This document shows, piece by piece, positions 1 through 8,237 of a stretch of DNA of 64,000 bases. Source of the stretch: G965204755 sp965243415 (lineage in GTDB: Bacteria; Acidobacteriota; Vicinamibacteria; Marinacidobacterales; Marinacidobacteraceae); the NCBI GenBank assembly GCA_965243415.1, contig OZ251549.1:4216001-4280000 (forward strand), written 5' to 3'. A program made the translations under genes and the position numbers. Numbering within the stretch: the stretch's first letter is position 1; the number at the start of each line of letters is the position of its first letter. The notes beneath the pieces were generated by a model that was not told where the DNA came from, made no database searches, and saw only the letters and a program-made list of their open reading frames with translations.

Positions 1-50
1 GGTTACGCTCCACCGGCTTTCCCTTCCCTTCGATTTTCCCGTTCTCGATC

Positions 51-1265
51 ATGTCCGTCCAAGTATTCCAGGATCCCCGCTCTCCGCTCGAACCGATCCC
101 CAGGAGCCGGGACACCAATCCCCTCACCGTCCTCTCGGCCGGCGAGCGGCTCCACTACGGCGCCGCCTACGAAGTCGCCCTGGGGGAGGTGGCGCCGAGA
201 AGCCGCGAAATGGAGCGCGCCGGCCGCATCCCGCCGGACCTGGTGGAGACACTGGCCCGCTACGGGTTCTTCGGGGTCGCCGCGCCCGAACAGTTCGGCG
301 GCAGCGGGATGGATTTCTTCGGCGTCGTCCTGGCGGTGGAGGCGCTGGCGCAGGCCGACGCGGCGGTAGCGTTGCTGGTGGAGGTCCACAACACCCTGAT
401 GGTCGGGGCGATCGACGAATACGGAACGCCGGAACAACGGTTCCGCCTGCTGCCGGCGGTGGCGCAGGACCGCCTGGGAGCCTTCTCCCTTTCGGAGGCC
501 GAGGCCGGCAGCGACGCCTTCGCGCTCCGCACGGCGGCGCGCCGGAAGGGCGACGGATTCGTGTTGAACGGGGCGAAAGCCTGGGTCTCGGGAGCGGAGC
601 AGGCGGGTCTGTTCCTGGTCTTCGCCCGTACCGGCGCGGGCGACCAACCCGTCTCCCGCGGCCTGACCGCGTTCCTGGTCGAGCGCGGGAACCCCGGCCT
701 CACCATCGGCCCGCCGGAGAAGAAGGTGGGGCTCAAGGCGTCGAGCACGAACCCGCTGTTCCTGCGGGACGCGTTCGTCCCCGACGACATGGTGCTGGGC
801 GAGGTGGGAGGCGGGCAGCGGCTCGCTCTCAGGCTGCTCAATACCGGGCGCATCGGGATCGCCGCGCAGTTGGTGGGCATCGGACAGGCGGCCCTGCGGC
901 TGGCGATCGACTATGCGAGGGAGCGCCGCGCCTTCGGCCGGCCCATCGGCGCCAACCAGGCGGTGCAGTTCTCCCTGGCCGAAGCCGCCACCGAAGTGGA
1001 AGCGGCGCGGGTGCTCACCTGGAATGCGGCCCGGATGGTGGACCAGAACAACGAGGTCCGCTACCCGGCGGCGATGGCCAAGTTGAAAGCGCAGCGCATG
1101 GCCGAGTCCGTGACCGGCCTGGCGGTCGAGATCCACGGCGGCGTCGGCTACACCGAGGACTGCCTGGCCGAGAAACTGTGGCGCGACGCCAAGGCGGGGA
1201 CGATCTACGAGGGCACCGAGAACATCCAGTTGCTCACCATCGCCCACGGACTGCGCCTCCCGTAG
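51..1265 (+). CDS. acyl-CoA dehydrogenase
   Basis: A 404-aa flavoprotein that oxidises an acyl-CoA to the 2-enoyl-CoA and passes electrons to ETF, as in fatty-acid or branched-chain amino acid breakdown. The usual domain order is visible: an N-terminal helical domain with FGVAAPEQFGGSG, a middle beta domain with the family signature LSEAEAGSD, and a C-terminal helical domain with ARERRAFGRPI and IHGGVGYTED. Glu387 in YEGTENIQ sits where most members carry the catalytic base. Length is normal for the family. The ATG at 51 is the first good start and no Shine-Dalgarno site is seen. It stands alone on the plus strand and converges with the decarboxylase gene. The substrate chain length cannot be read from the sequence. 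Confidence 0.93.
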   Translation: MSVQVFQDPRSPLEPIPRSRDTNPLTVLSAGERLHYGAAYEVALGEVAPRSREMERAGRIPPDLVETLARYGFFGVAAPEQFGGSGMDFFGVVLAVEALAQADAAVALLVEVHNTLMVGAIDEYGTPEQRFRLLPAVAQDRLGAFSLSEAEAGSDAFALRTAARRKGDGFVLNGAKAWVSGAEQAGLFLVFARTGAGDQPVSRGLTAFLVERGNPGLTIGPPEKKVGLKASSTNPLFLRDAFVPDDMVLGEVGGGQRLALRLLNTGRIGIAAQLVGIGQAALRLAIDYARERRAFGRPIGANQAVQFSLAEAATEVEAARVLTWNAARMVDQNNEVRYPAAMAKLKAQRMAESVTGLAVEIHGGVGYTEDCLAEKLWRDAKAGTIYEGTENIQLLTIAHGLRLP

Positions 1266-1270
1266 GCGCC

Positions 1271-1291
1271 TCGCCGGCCGGCCGCCGGCGA
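1271..1291. terminator. stem-loop between convergent genes
   Basis: TCGCCGGC and GCCGGCGA form a perfect 8-bp stem around a 5-nt loop, in the 32-bp gap between two convergent genes. There is no T-run, so a bidirectional terminator is inferred from position and stem strength only. Confidence 0.4.
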
Positions 1292-1297
1292 ACCGCG

Positions 1298-2764
1298 TTA
1301 CGCGCCGGCGGAGGAGAGCGCGGCGGCGGTCTCCCGGATCAGGGTCCAGGCTTCGACCACCTGGCGGCGGCGGGTGTGTGTCTGCCCGACGACCATCCGC
1401 AGCGCCACCCCGACCGGCATCCGGGTATGCGTCAGGTACATCTTCCCGGACCGGTTCAGCGTCTCCATCAGCCGCAGGTTCCGGTCGTCGAGATCGTCGC
1501 CGCCGCCCGCGCCGGAGGCCGACCCGCGATACCGGAAGGTGACCTGGTTCAGCGGCGCCGGCGCCAGCACCTCGAAGTCCTCCGCTTCCTCCACCCAGGC
1601 GGCGAACTCCTGCGCGAGCGCCACATGTTCGCGCAGATGGCGACGCAGCCCGGCGGCGCCGTAGTGCCGGAGCACCAGCCACGACTTGAGCGCCCGGAAG
1701 CGCCGCCCGAGGGGGATATGCCAGTCGCGGTAGTCGAGCACCTCCCCGGTCTCCGAGGCCCGGTTCTTCAGGTATTCCGGCGTGACCGAGAGGGTCTCGG
1801 TGAGCGCCTGCCGGTCCCGCACCCAGAACAGGTCGCAGTCGAAGTTGGTGAACAGCCACTTGTGCGGGTTGAAACAGTAGGAATCGGCGAATTCGACGCC
1901 CCGCTGGAGGTGGCGGAACTCCGGGCAGAGGAAGGCGGCGCCGGCCATCGCCGCATCCACATGGAGCCAGAGCGAGTGCTCCCGGGCCAGTCGGCCGATC
2001 TCCGGCAGCGGGTCGAAGGCCCCGGTCCCGGTGGTGCCGAGCGTCGCCGCCACGAAGCAGGGGATCTTCCCGGCGGCGCGGTCCTCCCGGAGCAGGTCGG
2101 CCAGGGCTTCGGGGCGCGCGGCGCGGGTCTTCCCGTCCACCGGGATCGTCCGCAGGTTCTCGCTGCCGAGGCCGGCGATCCGCACCGCCTTGAGCAGCGA
2201 GGAATGGGACTCCTCCGACCCGTAGGCGACGAGCGGGGCCCGGACGCCCACCCGGTTCGACTCGAATCCGGTGGCGCGTTCCCGCGCGGCCAGGAGCGCC
2301 GTGAGCGTCGCCGAGGAGGCGGTGTCCTGGATGACTCCCCCGCCGGCGGCGGCGGAACGGAACGCCTCCGGCAGCCCCAGCAGTTCCCGGAACCAGTCCA
2401 GGACCAGCGTCTCCAGTTCGGTACAGGCGGGGCTCGTCGCCCAGAGCATCCCGTTGACCCCGATCCCGGCGGACAGGAGTTCGCCGAGCACCGAGGGCCC
2501 GGAGTTGTTCGAGGGGAAGAACCCGAAGAAGCGCGGCGACTGCCAGTGCAGGAGGCCGGGAACGATCACCCGGTCCAGATCGGCGAGCACCGCCTCGAAG
2601 GGTTCGCCCTCCTCCGGCGGGTGCTCGGGCAGCAGGGCGCGGATCTCCCCCGGCGCGACTCTCGGCGCGACCGGCAGATCCTCGACCCGCTCCCAGTAGC
2701 GCGCCAGCCAGTCCAGCACCGCCCGCCCGCCGGCCACGAACTCGGCGGGAGTCTGATGGTTCAT
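1298..2764 (-). CDS. PLP-dependent decarboxylase (aromatic-L-amino-acid decarboxylase-like)
   Basis: A 488-aa group II amino acid decarboxylase of the DDC/TDC type, expected to decarboxylate an aromatic amino acid such as tryptophan, tyrosine or DOPA. The PLP-binding Lys is at about residue 302 in FNPHKWLFT. Asp270 in HVDAAMAG should hold the pyridine nitrogen, and His187 in the ESHSS context should stack on the ring. The N-terminal HWQSPRFFGFFPSNNS segment is typical of the family. The neighbouring upstream gene is a pterin carbinolamine dehydratase, which supports aromatic amino acid hydroxylases, so a shared role in aromatic amine metabolism is a reasonable inference. A short Gly-rich insert (ASGAGGGDD) lies near the C-terminus. 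The exact substrate is not known. Confidence 0.9.
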   Translation of the reverse strand: MNHQTPAEFVAGGRAVLDWLARYWERVEDLPVAPRVAPGEIRALLPEHPPEEGEPFEAVLADLDRVIVPGLLHWQSPRFFGFFPSNNSGPSVLGELLSAGIGVNGMLWATSPACTELETLVLDWFRELLGLPEAFRSAAAGGGVIQDTASSATLTALLAARERATGFESNRVGVRAPLVAYGSEESHSSLLKAVRIAGLGSENLRTIPVDGKTRAARPEALADLLREDRAAGKIPCFVAATLGTTGTGAFDPLPEIGRLAREHSLWLHVDAAMAGAAFLCPEFRHLQRGVEFADSYCFNPHKWLFTNFDCDLFWVRDRQALTETLSVTPEYLKNRASETGEVLDYRDWHIPLGRRFRALKSWLVLRHYGAAGLRRHLREHVALAQEFAAWVEEAEDFEVLAPAPLNQVTFRYRGSASGAGGGDDLDDRNLRLMETLNRSGKMYLTHTRMPVGVALRMVVGQTHTRRRQVVEAWTLIRETAAALSSAGA

Positions 2765-2894
2765 CGGGGCGCCTCAGGCAGGGTGCGCATCGTCGGGGGC
2801 GCGCGGCGAATCGCGCGGCGAGTCCGACCGCCGGCGAAACCGCCGCCGCCCGCGCCGCGCCCGGAATCCGGCAGCGGAACCCGGAGAGCGGTCG

Positions 2895-3188
2895 TCAGGA
2901 GGAGGGCCGGTCGAGCCGGTCGATCTTCGCCGCGAGGATGAAGTCGCTCTCGGTGAGACCGTCCACCTTGTGGGTCCAGGTGCGCACCTCGACCCGCCCC
3001 CAGGCCACCAGCAGATCCGGGTGGTGCCCCTCGGCCTCGGCCACCTCACCGACCCGGTTCGCGAAGGCCAGCGCCGAGACGAAGTCCGGGAACTCGAAGG
3101 TCCGGGAGATGTCGTGGTGGTTCCGGTGGCTCCACCCCGCGACTTCGCCCAGGTACCGCTCCACTTCGGCGGCCGCCATCGGCGGCAC
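2895..3188 (-). CDS. pterin-4a-carbinolamine dehydratase (apparent 5' frameshift)
   Basis: The 97-aa frame contains the core of 4a-hydroxytetrahydrobiopterin dehydratase, which recycles the pterin cofactor of aromatic amino acid hydroxylases. The EGHHPDL motif holds the active-site histidines, and the terminal LTESDFILAAKID is typical. The family normally begins MSDL..KCVPCRGG.PPL; here MSDLASRNCVP is read from an ATG at 3232 in another frame, and the register then changes at about 3199-3204, as if one base were missing. A CATAAT box exactly 7 nt before the ATG at 3232 matches the leaderless starts elsewhere in the window and favours 3232 as the original start. The intact frame given here starts at the internal ATG at 3188. 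Sequencing error and a real lesion cannot be told apart. Confidence 0.8.
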   Translation of the reverse strand: MPPMAAAEVERYLGEVAGWSHRNHHDISRTFEFPDFVSALAFANRVGEVAEAEGHHPDLLVAWGRVEVRTWTHKVDGLTESDFILAAKIDRLDRPSS

Positions 3189-3239
3189 GCCGCCCCGGCA
3201 GGAACGCAGTTTCGACTCGCCAGATCACTCATGCCCCGA

Positions 3240-3245
3240 ATTATG
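3240..3245 (-). promoter_or_regulatory. -10 box CATAAT of the dehydratase gene
   Basis: CATAAT lies 7 nt before the ATG at 3232, the same gap as in the six ATPase promoters of this window. It suggests a leaderless transcript. Confidence 0.45.
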
Positions 3246-3323
3246 CGCCCTCCGGACACCGGCCGGATACCCCGGCTGGCCGGCCATCCGCGCGGGCGGG
3301 CGCCGCCGGTCAGAAACCGATCC

Positions 3324-3466
3324 TCAGCGTTCGAGCAGCAGCGCTGCCAGGAGCGCGGTCCGGCGGAGGAGGTCCGCCAACGACCACCCGCTCGTACTCC
3401 GCGTGGCCGCCGGCGCCGAGCGGCCCCGCACCGGTCCGGCGCGGGAACCCCGAACCCGGCGAGGCT
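3324..3466 (-). pseudogene. C-terminal remnant of an M20 peptidase gene
   Basis: About 143 bp align almost base for base with the 3' end of the intact M20 peptidase gene at 6978, including the region for GPLGDGAHAEHE and the last residues ALLAALLLE before a TGA. Two single-base insertions break the frame. The rest of the gene is absent. This is a decayed paralogue fragment, probably left by a duplication or rearrangement that brought the DUF262/DUF3696 operon between the two copies (inference). From 3467 to the next gene at 3655 nothing else is recognisable. Confidence 0.65.
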
Positions 3467-3654
3467 GCGGTCCGGGCCGGGGCACGCCGGCGCCGGCTCA
3501 GCCATCGGCGGCTCCCGCCGGGCCTCCGGTTCGCCAGCCCGGGTCGGATCCACGATCGCCGACCGGATCACCGTCCCCGCGCTGACCGGCTCCCGCGATC
3601 CACCTCGATCCCCCTCGGCGGTCCACCATCCCCGCCGCAGCCGAATCCGCGCCC

Positions 3655-4608
3655 CTACCGCTTCGTGATCTTCGGCCCCACATAGACGACGCGGAGAGCC
3701 TCCCGGGCCTGAATCGGCCACGAGAAATGGACGCGTAACTGGGGCCATTTCACCTTGCCGTGCCACGGGCAGAACAGCGACTCACCCGGCCGACCAGGGT
3801 CCCGGAAGGTCATCTCTGACCGAAACCGAGCGCGTTCGCCCTCCGACGAGTCGGAGAAGTGTGCCTGCTCTCCGACGAACTCCTGCTGGTACAACGACTT
3901 CGCCTCCCCGGTGAGTCGCCCCCGCGCATCGAGTCCGCCCTTGAGCCGCTGCAGCGTCTTCAGCCGCAACAGGAGCCGCTCCGCCGCTCCCGGATGAAAC
4001 GGGCAGCGGTGCAATCGCTCGAAGGCGTCCGGGGAGAAGGTCAGGTCCGGACACGCGGCCTTGGCCGCGCCCTCCAAGCCGGCCCACGACTCCAGCGTCC
4101 GCGGCGCCTCTTCGATCACGGCCCCCAGAGCCGAAGCGGTCCAGAAGTTCCCCACTTCGACCTGCCGCACCCCTTCCCCGTTCGAGTGCCACTCGACCGC
4201 CAGCGGTGAGTGCAACCAGTCCGACGGAGCGACGCTCACCACAACACAGGCCACGCCCTGCAGCACGCAGTACGCGGCCTCGCCCACACCGTGATCCGTG
4301 ACGACCTTCCCGCGGCACTCCAGGTACTCCCCGCTGTCGTGCCTCCGCTCGTCCGTCCAGAACGGCCCGACCCTCGTCATCCACTGCAGCAGGGCGCTCC
4401 GATCCTCCCGATCCATCCGATGCACCGCAGCGACCAGAGCGCGACCGGCCGCCACCTCGGCGTTGACGGTGTTCCGGTGACACCTCACCTCAACTCCATA
4501 CCGCCGCGCCTCCCGGCGCATCCGCATCACGCGACCCATCGACTCCCGAAAAACCGAGAGATCCCCGAACTGCCCGTGAAGGGACAGTTCATTGAAGATG
4601 ATCTCCAC
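3655..4608 (-). CDS. unrecognised 317-aa protein, third gene of the DUF262/DUF3696 operon
   Basis: No family was recognised. The protein is soluble-looking, without a signal peptide or membrane segment. The N-terminal half has conserved-looking acidic and aromatic stretches (GPFWTDERRHDSGEY). The C-terminus has ESLFCPWHGKVKWPQLRVHFSWP followed by VVYVGPKITKR, a compact Cys/His-containing module reminiscent of small domains at the ends of some toxin-like or phage proteins; this is only a resemblance. It starts 2 nt after the stop of the DUF3696 ATPase, so it is certainly translated with it. As the partner of a DUF262 protein and an OLD-like ATPase it may be the effector or a target-sensing subunit (inference). 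Confidence 0.75.
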   Translation of the reverse strand: MEIIFNELSLHGQFGDLSVFRESMGRVMRMRREARRYGVEVRCHRNTVNAEVAAGRALVAAVHRMDREDRSALLQWMTRVGPFWTDERRHDSGEYLECRGKVVTDHGVGEAAYCVLQGVACVVVSVAPSDWLHSPLAVEWHSNGEGVRQVEVGNFWTASALGAVIEEAPRTLESWAGLEGAAKAACPDLTFSPDAFERLHRCPFHPGAAERLLLRLKTLQRLKGGLDARGRLTGEAKSLYQQEFVGEQAHFSDSSEGERARFRSEMTFRDPGRPGESLFCPWHGKVKWPQLRVHFSWPIQAREALRVVYVGPKITKR

Positions 4609-4610
4609 CC

Positions 4611-5759
4611 TCAGTCCTCGCCCTCACGCCACCCCGCGAAGTAACTGGCATCCCTGTCGAACTGATCGAAGAATCCCGACGGCCAGAAGTCGATCCTCCC
4701 GTCGTCGCCCACGACCGGACTCGACACCTGAGGCCGATCCTCGGTTCGTGGCCGGAAAAAGTGGATCGCGACCTCTTCCGACGAGACGGTTCCATCCTTG
4801 ACCGCTCGCCGGACACCGTTCAGCACATGGTCACTGTGGGTCTCCACGATGACCTGCCGGCCGGCCCGCGCGACCTCCGCCAGAAACCGACCCATCCGCG
4901 CCTGACCCGCCGGATGCAGGTGGAGTTCCGGATTCTCGATCAGGAGAATCGCGCCGTCCCGCGCCGACAGCGCCGCCACGAGGATCGGAAAACACTGCGT
5001 CAAGCCGAAGCCGGTGTGCGTCGCGCGGTGGAACCTGGAATCGTCAGAGGTCCGCAAGCCCAGAGACACCGCGTTCGCCCCGTTCACCCGCGGAACCTCC
5101 AGACGGCACCCCGGGAAGAAGGAATTCATTCTCCCCTCCACTTGCCTGAGCAGACCTCGCGCCGGCACCCCCGGCGCCACCAACGCGGCATCGACCGGTC
5201 GATCGCGGCGCCAGTGAAGCACGCTCGCCGCATGTTCCCCCTGAGCACCTACTACCTCCACGAGGTTCGGGTCCGAGAGCGGATAGATCTCCTGCGGACC
5301 GGCGCGTGAAGCGCTGAGGTAGGTCAGCCCGCGAAGCCGCGCCGTCAGGGAACGAAGAGAATCCTCATCGACGGGGACCAGATGCCGGAGTTCCGTGGCT
5401 CGGCCGACGCTTTCTCCATTGATCTTCAGAGTGTCGACAGCCATGGACATGTCGCGCCGGTCGCCGACGAAAGTCCATTCCACGCGATCTTCTCCGCGAC
5501 CGATCGCCAGAGAAAACCGATCGCGGGAAGACACGTCGTTCACGACATCCAGCACGCTGCCGAGTCGGACGAATTCGCCGTTGAGCGCCAGTCTGTCCGC
5601 CCATTCATGCTCACGGAACGTCTGGTGCATCAGGACCAGCGTCTGGATGACCGAAGACTTGCCCGAGGCGTTCGGTCCCGTGAGAAGAGTCACGGGAGCC
5701 ATTGGCAATTGCAGATGTTCGAAGCACTTGAAGTCCCGAATCTCGATCTCAGTGAGCAC
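4611..5759 (-). CDS. OLD-like AAA ATPase with DUF3696
   Basis: A 382-aa SMC/ABC-fold ATPase. Walker A is GPNASGKSS (residues about 28-36), Walker B is ILLIENPELHLHP, and VIVETHSDHVLNGVR is the H-loop segment. The C-terminal DFWPSGFFDQFDRDASYFAGW is the DUF3696 signature. There is no TOPRIM domain. Proteins of this kind are often encoded beside DUF262 genes in mobile or defence contexts. Its start overlaps the end of the DUF262 gene by 11 bp, and the third gene follows after 2 nt. A role as an ATP-driven switch or sensor in the three-gene system is inferred. Confidence 0.9.
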   Translation of the reverse strand: MLTEIEIRDFKCFEHLQLPMAPVTLLTGPNASGKSSVIQTLVLMHQTFREHEWADRLALNGEFVRLGSVLDVVNDVSSRDRFSLAIGRGEDRVEWTFVGDRRDMSMAVDTLKINGESVGRATELRHLVPVDEDSLRSLTARLRGLTYLSASRAGPQEIYPLSDPNLVEVVGAQGEHAASVLHWRRDRPVDAALVAPGVPARGLLRQVEGRMNSFFPGCRLEVPRVNGANAVSLGLRTSDDSRFHRATHTGFGLTQCFPILVAALSARDGAILLIENPELHLHPAGQARMGRFLAEVARAGRQVIVETHSDHVLNGVRRAVKDGTVSSEEVAIHFFRPRTEDRPQVSSPVVGDDGRIDFWPSGFFDQFDRDASYFAGWREGED

Positions 5760-6834
5760 CGAACACCTCCATGAACATCTCGTTGGCCATCTCGAAACGC
5801 ATCCGCACCTTTTTCACGCTGTTCGGGCCGTAGGTGACGGCATCGTTGAAGTCACCATCGTCCAAGAGTCGATAGAAACGACGGCGCAGGTCGTTGGCGT
5901 GACTCTGGACTTCCGTAGCCGGACAGCGGGACAGTCCGGTCGTCATGACATCCCAGAGGGATGCATTGATCGGATTGCGGGACTCCTGATCCGGAGTGTG
6001 TTTCCGGAAGGCATGACGGCCGAAAAGGTCGTGATTGTTGCGGAGCGACGCCCGGAACCTGTCGGACAACGCCGGAAGGCAATCCGGGTTCGCGTTCATC
6101 TTCCGGAGTGCAGCTGCCAACCAGTCGTCCATGTCCCTGTAGTCCGTAAGCGGCAGGAGGTCGAACGCACAGAAGCGGTTGACGAACTCCCGATCGCGCA
6201 TCGTCTCTGTCCGAAGACTACGACCGGTCGCCTGGAGAAACACCTCGGTCTTCGACTCGTCCTTCAGGAAACTCGCCGCGGGACCGGTGAACAGGCAGTT
6301 CCGCATCTGCTGTCTCGAGAGGGGCACGCCCCCGTTGACGCGCTCGAAGATGTCCAACCGGGCGCGCTCCGGGACTTTCGCGTCGATGATGTACAGAATC
6401 AGGGAGCAGTCCTCCACTCGATTCTGTAGTTTCGGTCCCAGATCCCGGAACCGCTTCCGGTGCAGTTCGGGCCTGTCGGGAAGGCTCAGTCGAAGTTCGT
6501 CGTTGACGAAGCGTTCGAATGTCCTGAGGCGCTGGAGTCCATCGACGACGATCGTGCGCCCCCTGTCGTCTTCTGCGAGATAGATGACGGGAAGCGGTAT
6601 GCGCATGACCACGGACTCGATGAGCCGGCTCTGCTTTTCTTCCGGCCAGATGAAGTCTCTCTGGAAGTCCGGATTCATGATGAAACCGCCCTTCTCGATC
6701 CGACGCAGGACATCGTGCACCGTGCGCGTATCGCTTCGGATGAACAGCGTATCGATCGGATAGTCACCCCACGAGGCATCGGCGGGATCGCCCAACCCTT
6801 CGACCTTCTCCGATTCGGGGATCGGTACGGACAT
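5749..6834 (-). CDS. DUF262 (ParB/Srx-like fold) protein
   Basis: A 361-aa protein dominated by a DUF262 domain: MNPDFQRDFIW, then LIESVVMRIPLPVIYLAED, then VVDGLQRLRTF. The last corresponds to the DGQQR motif of ParB-like NTPases and nucleases, here with Leu in place of the first Gln. DUF262 is also the N-terminal domain of GmrS-type restriction enzymes, but the HNH (DUF1524) nuclease part is absent. The ATG at 6834 was chosen because the family-like sequence begins shortly after it. A TATAAT box lies about 75 nt upstream. It is the first gene of a compact three-gene operon with a DUF3696 ATPase and an unknown protein. Confidence 0.88.
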   Translation of the reverse strand: MSVPIPESEKVEGLGDPADASWGDYPIDTLFIRSDTRTVHDVLRRIEKGGFIMNPDFQRDFIWPEEKQSRLIESVVMRIPLPVIYLAEDDRGRTIVVDGLQRLRTFERFVNDELRLSLPDRPELHRKRFRDLGPKLQNRVEDCSLILYIIDAKVPERARLDIFERVNGGVPLSRQQMRNCLFTGPAASFLKDESKTEVFLQATGRSLRTETMRDREFVNRFCAFDLLPLTDYRDMDDWLAAALRKMNANPDCLPALSDRFRASLRNNHDLFGRHAFRKHTPDQESRNPINASLWDVMTTGLSRCPATEVQSHANDLRRRFYRLLDDGDFNDAVTYGPNSVKKVRMRFEMANEMFMEVFGAH

Positions 6835-6909
6835 CGGTCGGGGCCCACTTGCGGGAGTGTGGAAGGAATGCGCCTGGGGCTGAGGGGCAGAGGCCAGGAC
6901 AGAGTGGCG

Positions 6910-6915
6910 ATTATA
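6910..6915 (-). promoter_or_regulatory. -10 box TATAAT of the DUF262 operon
   Basis: A perfect TATAAT stands out in GC-rich DNA upstream of the DUF262 gene. No convincing -35 box is seen 17 nt upstream. It would give a leader of roughly 70 nt. Confidence 0.5.
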
Positions 6916-6977
6916 GTGAGTCGCGGGTGGGAATCGCAGCGCGGTGGTCGTGCCGAATCGCCCCGAAGCGGCGGCCC

Positions 6978-8228
6978 TCAGAGCTCGAGCAGCAGCGCGG
7001 CCAGGAGCGCGGTCCGGCGGGGCAGGTCGGCGACGACGACCTGCTCGTGCTCCGCGTGGGCGCCGTCGCCGAGCGGCCCCAATCCGTCCAGCACCGGGAC
7101 GCCCAACCCCGCGACGATGTTCCCGTCGGAACCGCCCCCGGCCCCCCCCTCCGGCAACTCCCAGTCGAGGTCCGCGGCGAACCGACGGGCGGTTCGGTAG
7201 AGGCGGACGACTTCTCCGGTGCGGACCAGCGGGGGCCGGTTCACTCCCCCGCGCCAACGGACCGAGGCCTCCGGGTGCCGCGGGCGCAGGGCGCGCAGGC
7301 GGTCGAGGACGACTCCCCCGGACTCGGGGTCATCCATCCGGATATCGAGGTCCGCGGACGCCGCCGCCGGCACCACATTCGTCCGCGACCCGCCGCGGAT
7401 CACCCCCACATTCACCGTGACGCCGCGCTCCGGGTCGGCGAGCGCCGCCGCGTCGAGGGCGATCCGGGCGAGTTCGGTGATCGCGTTCACGCCGCGTTCC
7501 GGATCGAGCCCGGCGTGGGCGGCGCGTCCCTCGACTTCGACCCGCAGCAGACCGACGCCGCGCCGGGAAGTCTTGACGCCGCCGTCGGGGAGCGAGGGCT
7601 CCATCACCAGGCACGCGGCCGCGCCGGCCGCCTCCCTCTCGATCAGTTCCCGGCTGGACTGGCTGCCGGCCTCTTCGTCGGTGTTCCAGACGATCGTCAG
7701 CGGCCGCCGGGGGAGAAGGCCGCCCCGGTCGAGCACGCGCAGGGCGAAGATCGTCTGCACGAGACCCGCCTTCATGTCATAGACGCCGGGGCCGGTCGCG
7801 ATCCCGTCGGCGATGCGGAAGGGCTTCCGGTCGAGCGTGCCGTGCGACCACACGGTGTCGAGGTGGCCGAGCAACAGCAGCGGCGCGGCATCGGCATCCG
7901 CGCCACGGAGGCGGACGACGCGATGGGGGCCGCGCTCCGGGATCTCCCCGCCGAGGGAGGCGACCCGGGGCGGCGTTCCGGGAACGGTCTCGGTCACCGC
8001 CTCCGCCAGGAAGGAAGCAGCCCCCGCAGTCAGTTCGCCCAGCGCCTCCTCGCCCATGACGCCGGTGGCCTCGGGATCGTCCGTCGGCGACTCCCGCGAG
8101 ACGAACCGCCCCAGCATCGCCTCCATCGAGGCGCGCTCCCCGGCGAGCCGCCCGAGGAGCGCCCGGATATCAGGGACTTCGACGGCCGCGCTCCGGCGCG
8201 GCGCGGCCGCCGACGAATCCGCTGTCAA
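6978..8228 (-). CDS. M20 family metallopeptidase (glutamate carboxypeptidase-like)
   Basis: A 416-aa zinc exopeptidase. Metal and catalytic motifs appear in order: LLLGHLDTVW (His and Asp), GPGVYDMKAGL (Asp ligand), NTDEEAGSQSS (Glu base and Glu ligand), ASADLDIRMDDPESG in the dimerisation domain, GGGSDGNIVA, and GDGAHAEHE near the end with the last His ligand. This is the CPG2-like branch of M20. The first in-frame start is TTG at 8228; an ATG at about 8121 would remove some 36 residues without losing motifs, so the start is uncertain. It begins 9 nt after the stop of the upstream TPR gene and may be co-transcribed. A broken copy of its 3' end lies at 3324-3466. Confidence 0.9.
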   Translation of the reverse strand: MTADSSAAAPRRSAAVEVPDIRALLGRLAGERASMEAMLGRFVSRESPTDDPEATGVMGEEALGELTAGAASFLAEAVTETVPGTPPRVASLGGEIPERGPHRVVRLRGADADAAPLLLLGHLDTVWSHGTLDRKPFRIADGIATGPGVYDMKAGLVQTIFALRVLDRGGLLPRRPLTIVWNTDEEAGSQSSRELIEREAAGAAACLVMEPSLPDGGVKTSRRGVGLLRVEVEGRAAHAGLDPERGVNAITELARIALDAAALADPERGVTVNVGVIRGGSRTNVVPAAASADLDIRMDDPESGGVVLDRLRALRPRHPEASVRWRGGVNRPPLVRTGEVVRLYRTARRFAADLDWELPEGGAGGGSDGNIVAGLGVPVLDGLGPLGDGAHAEHEQVVVADLPRRTALLAALLLEL

Positions 8229-8237
8229 GCCTGAATG

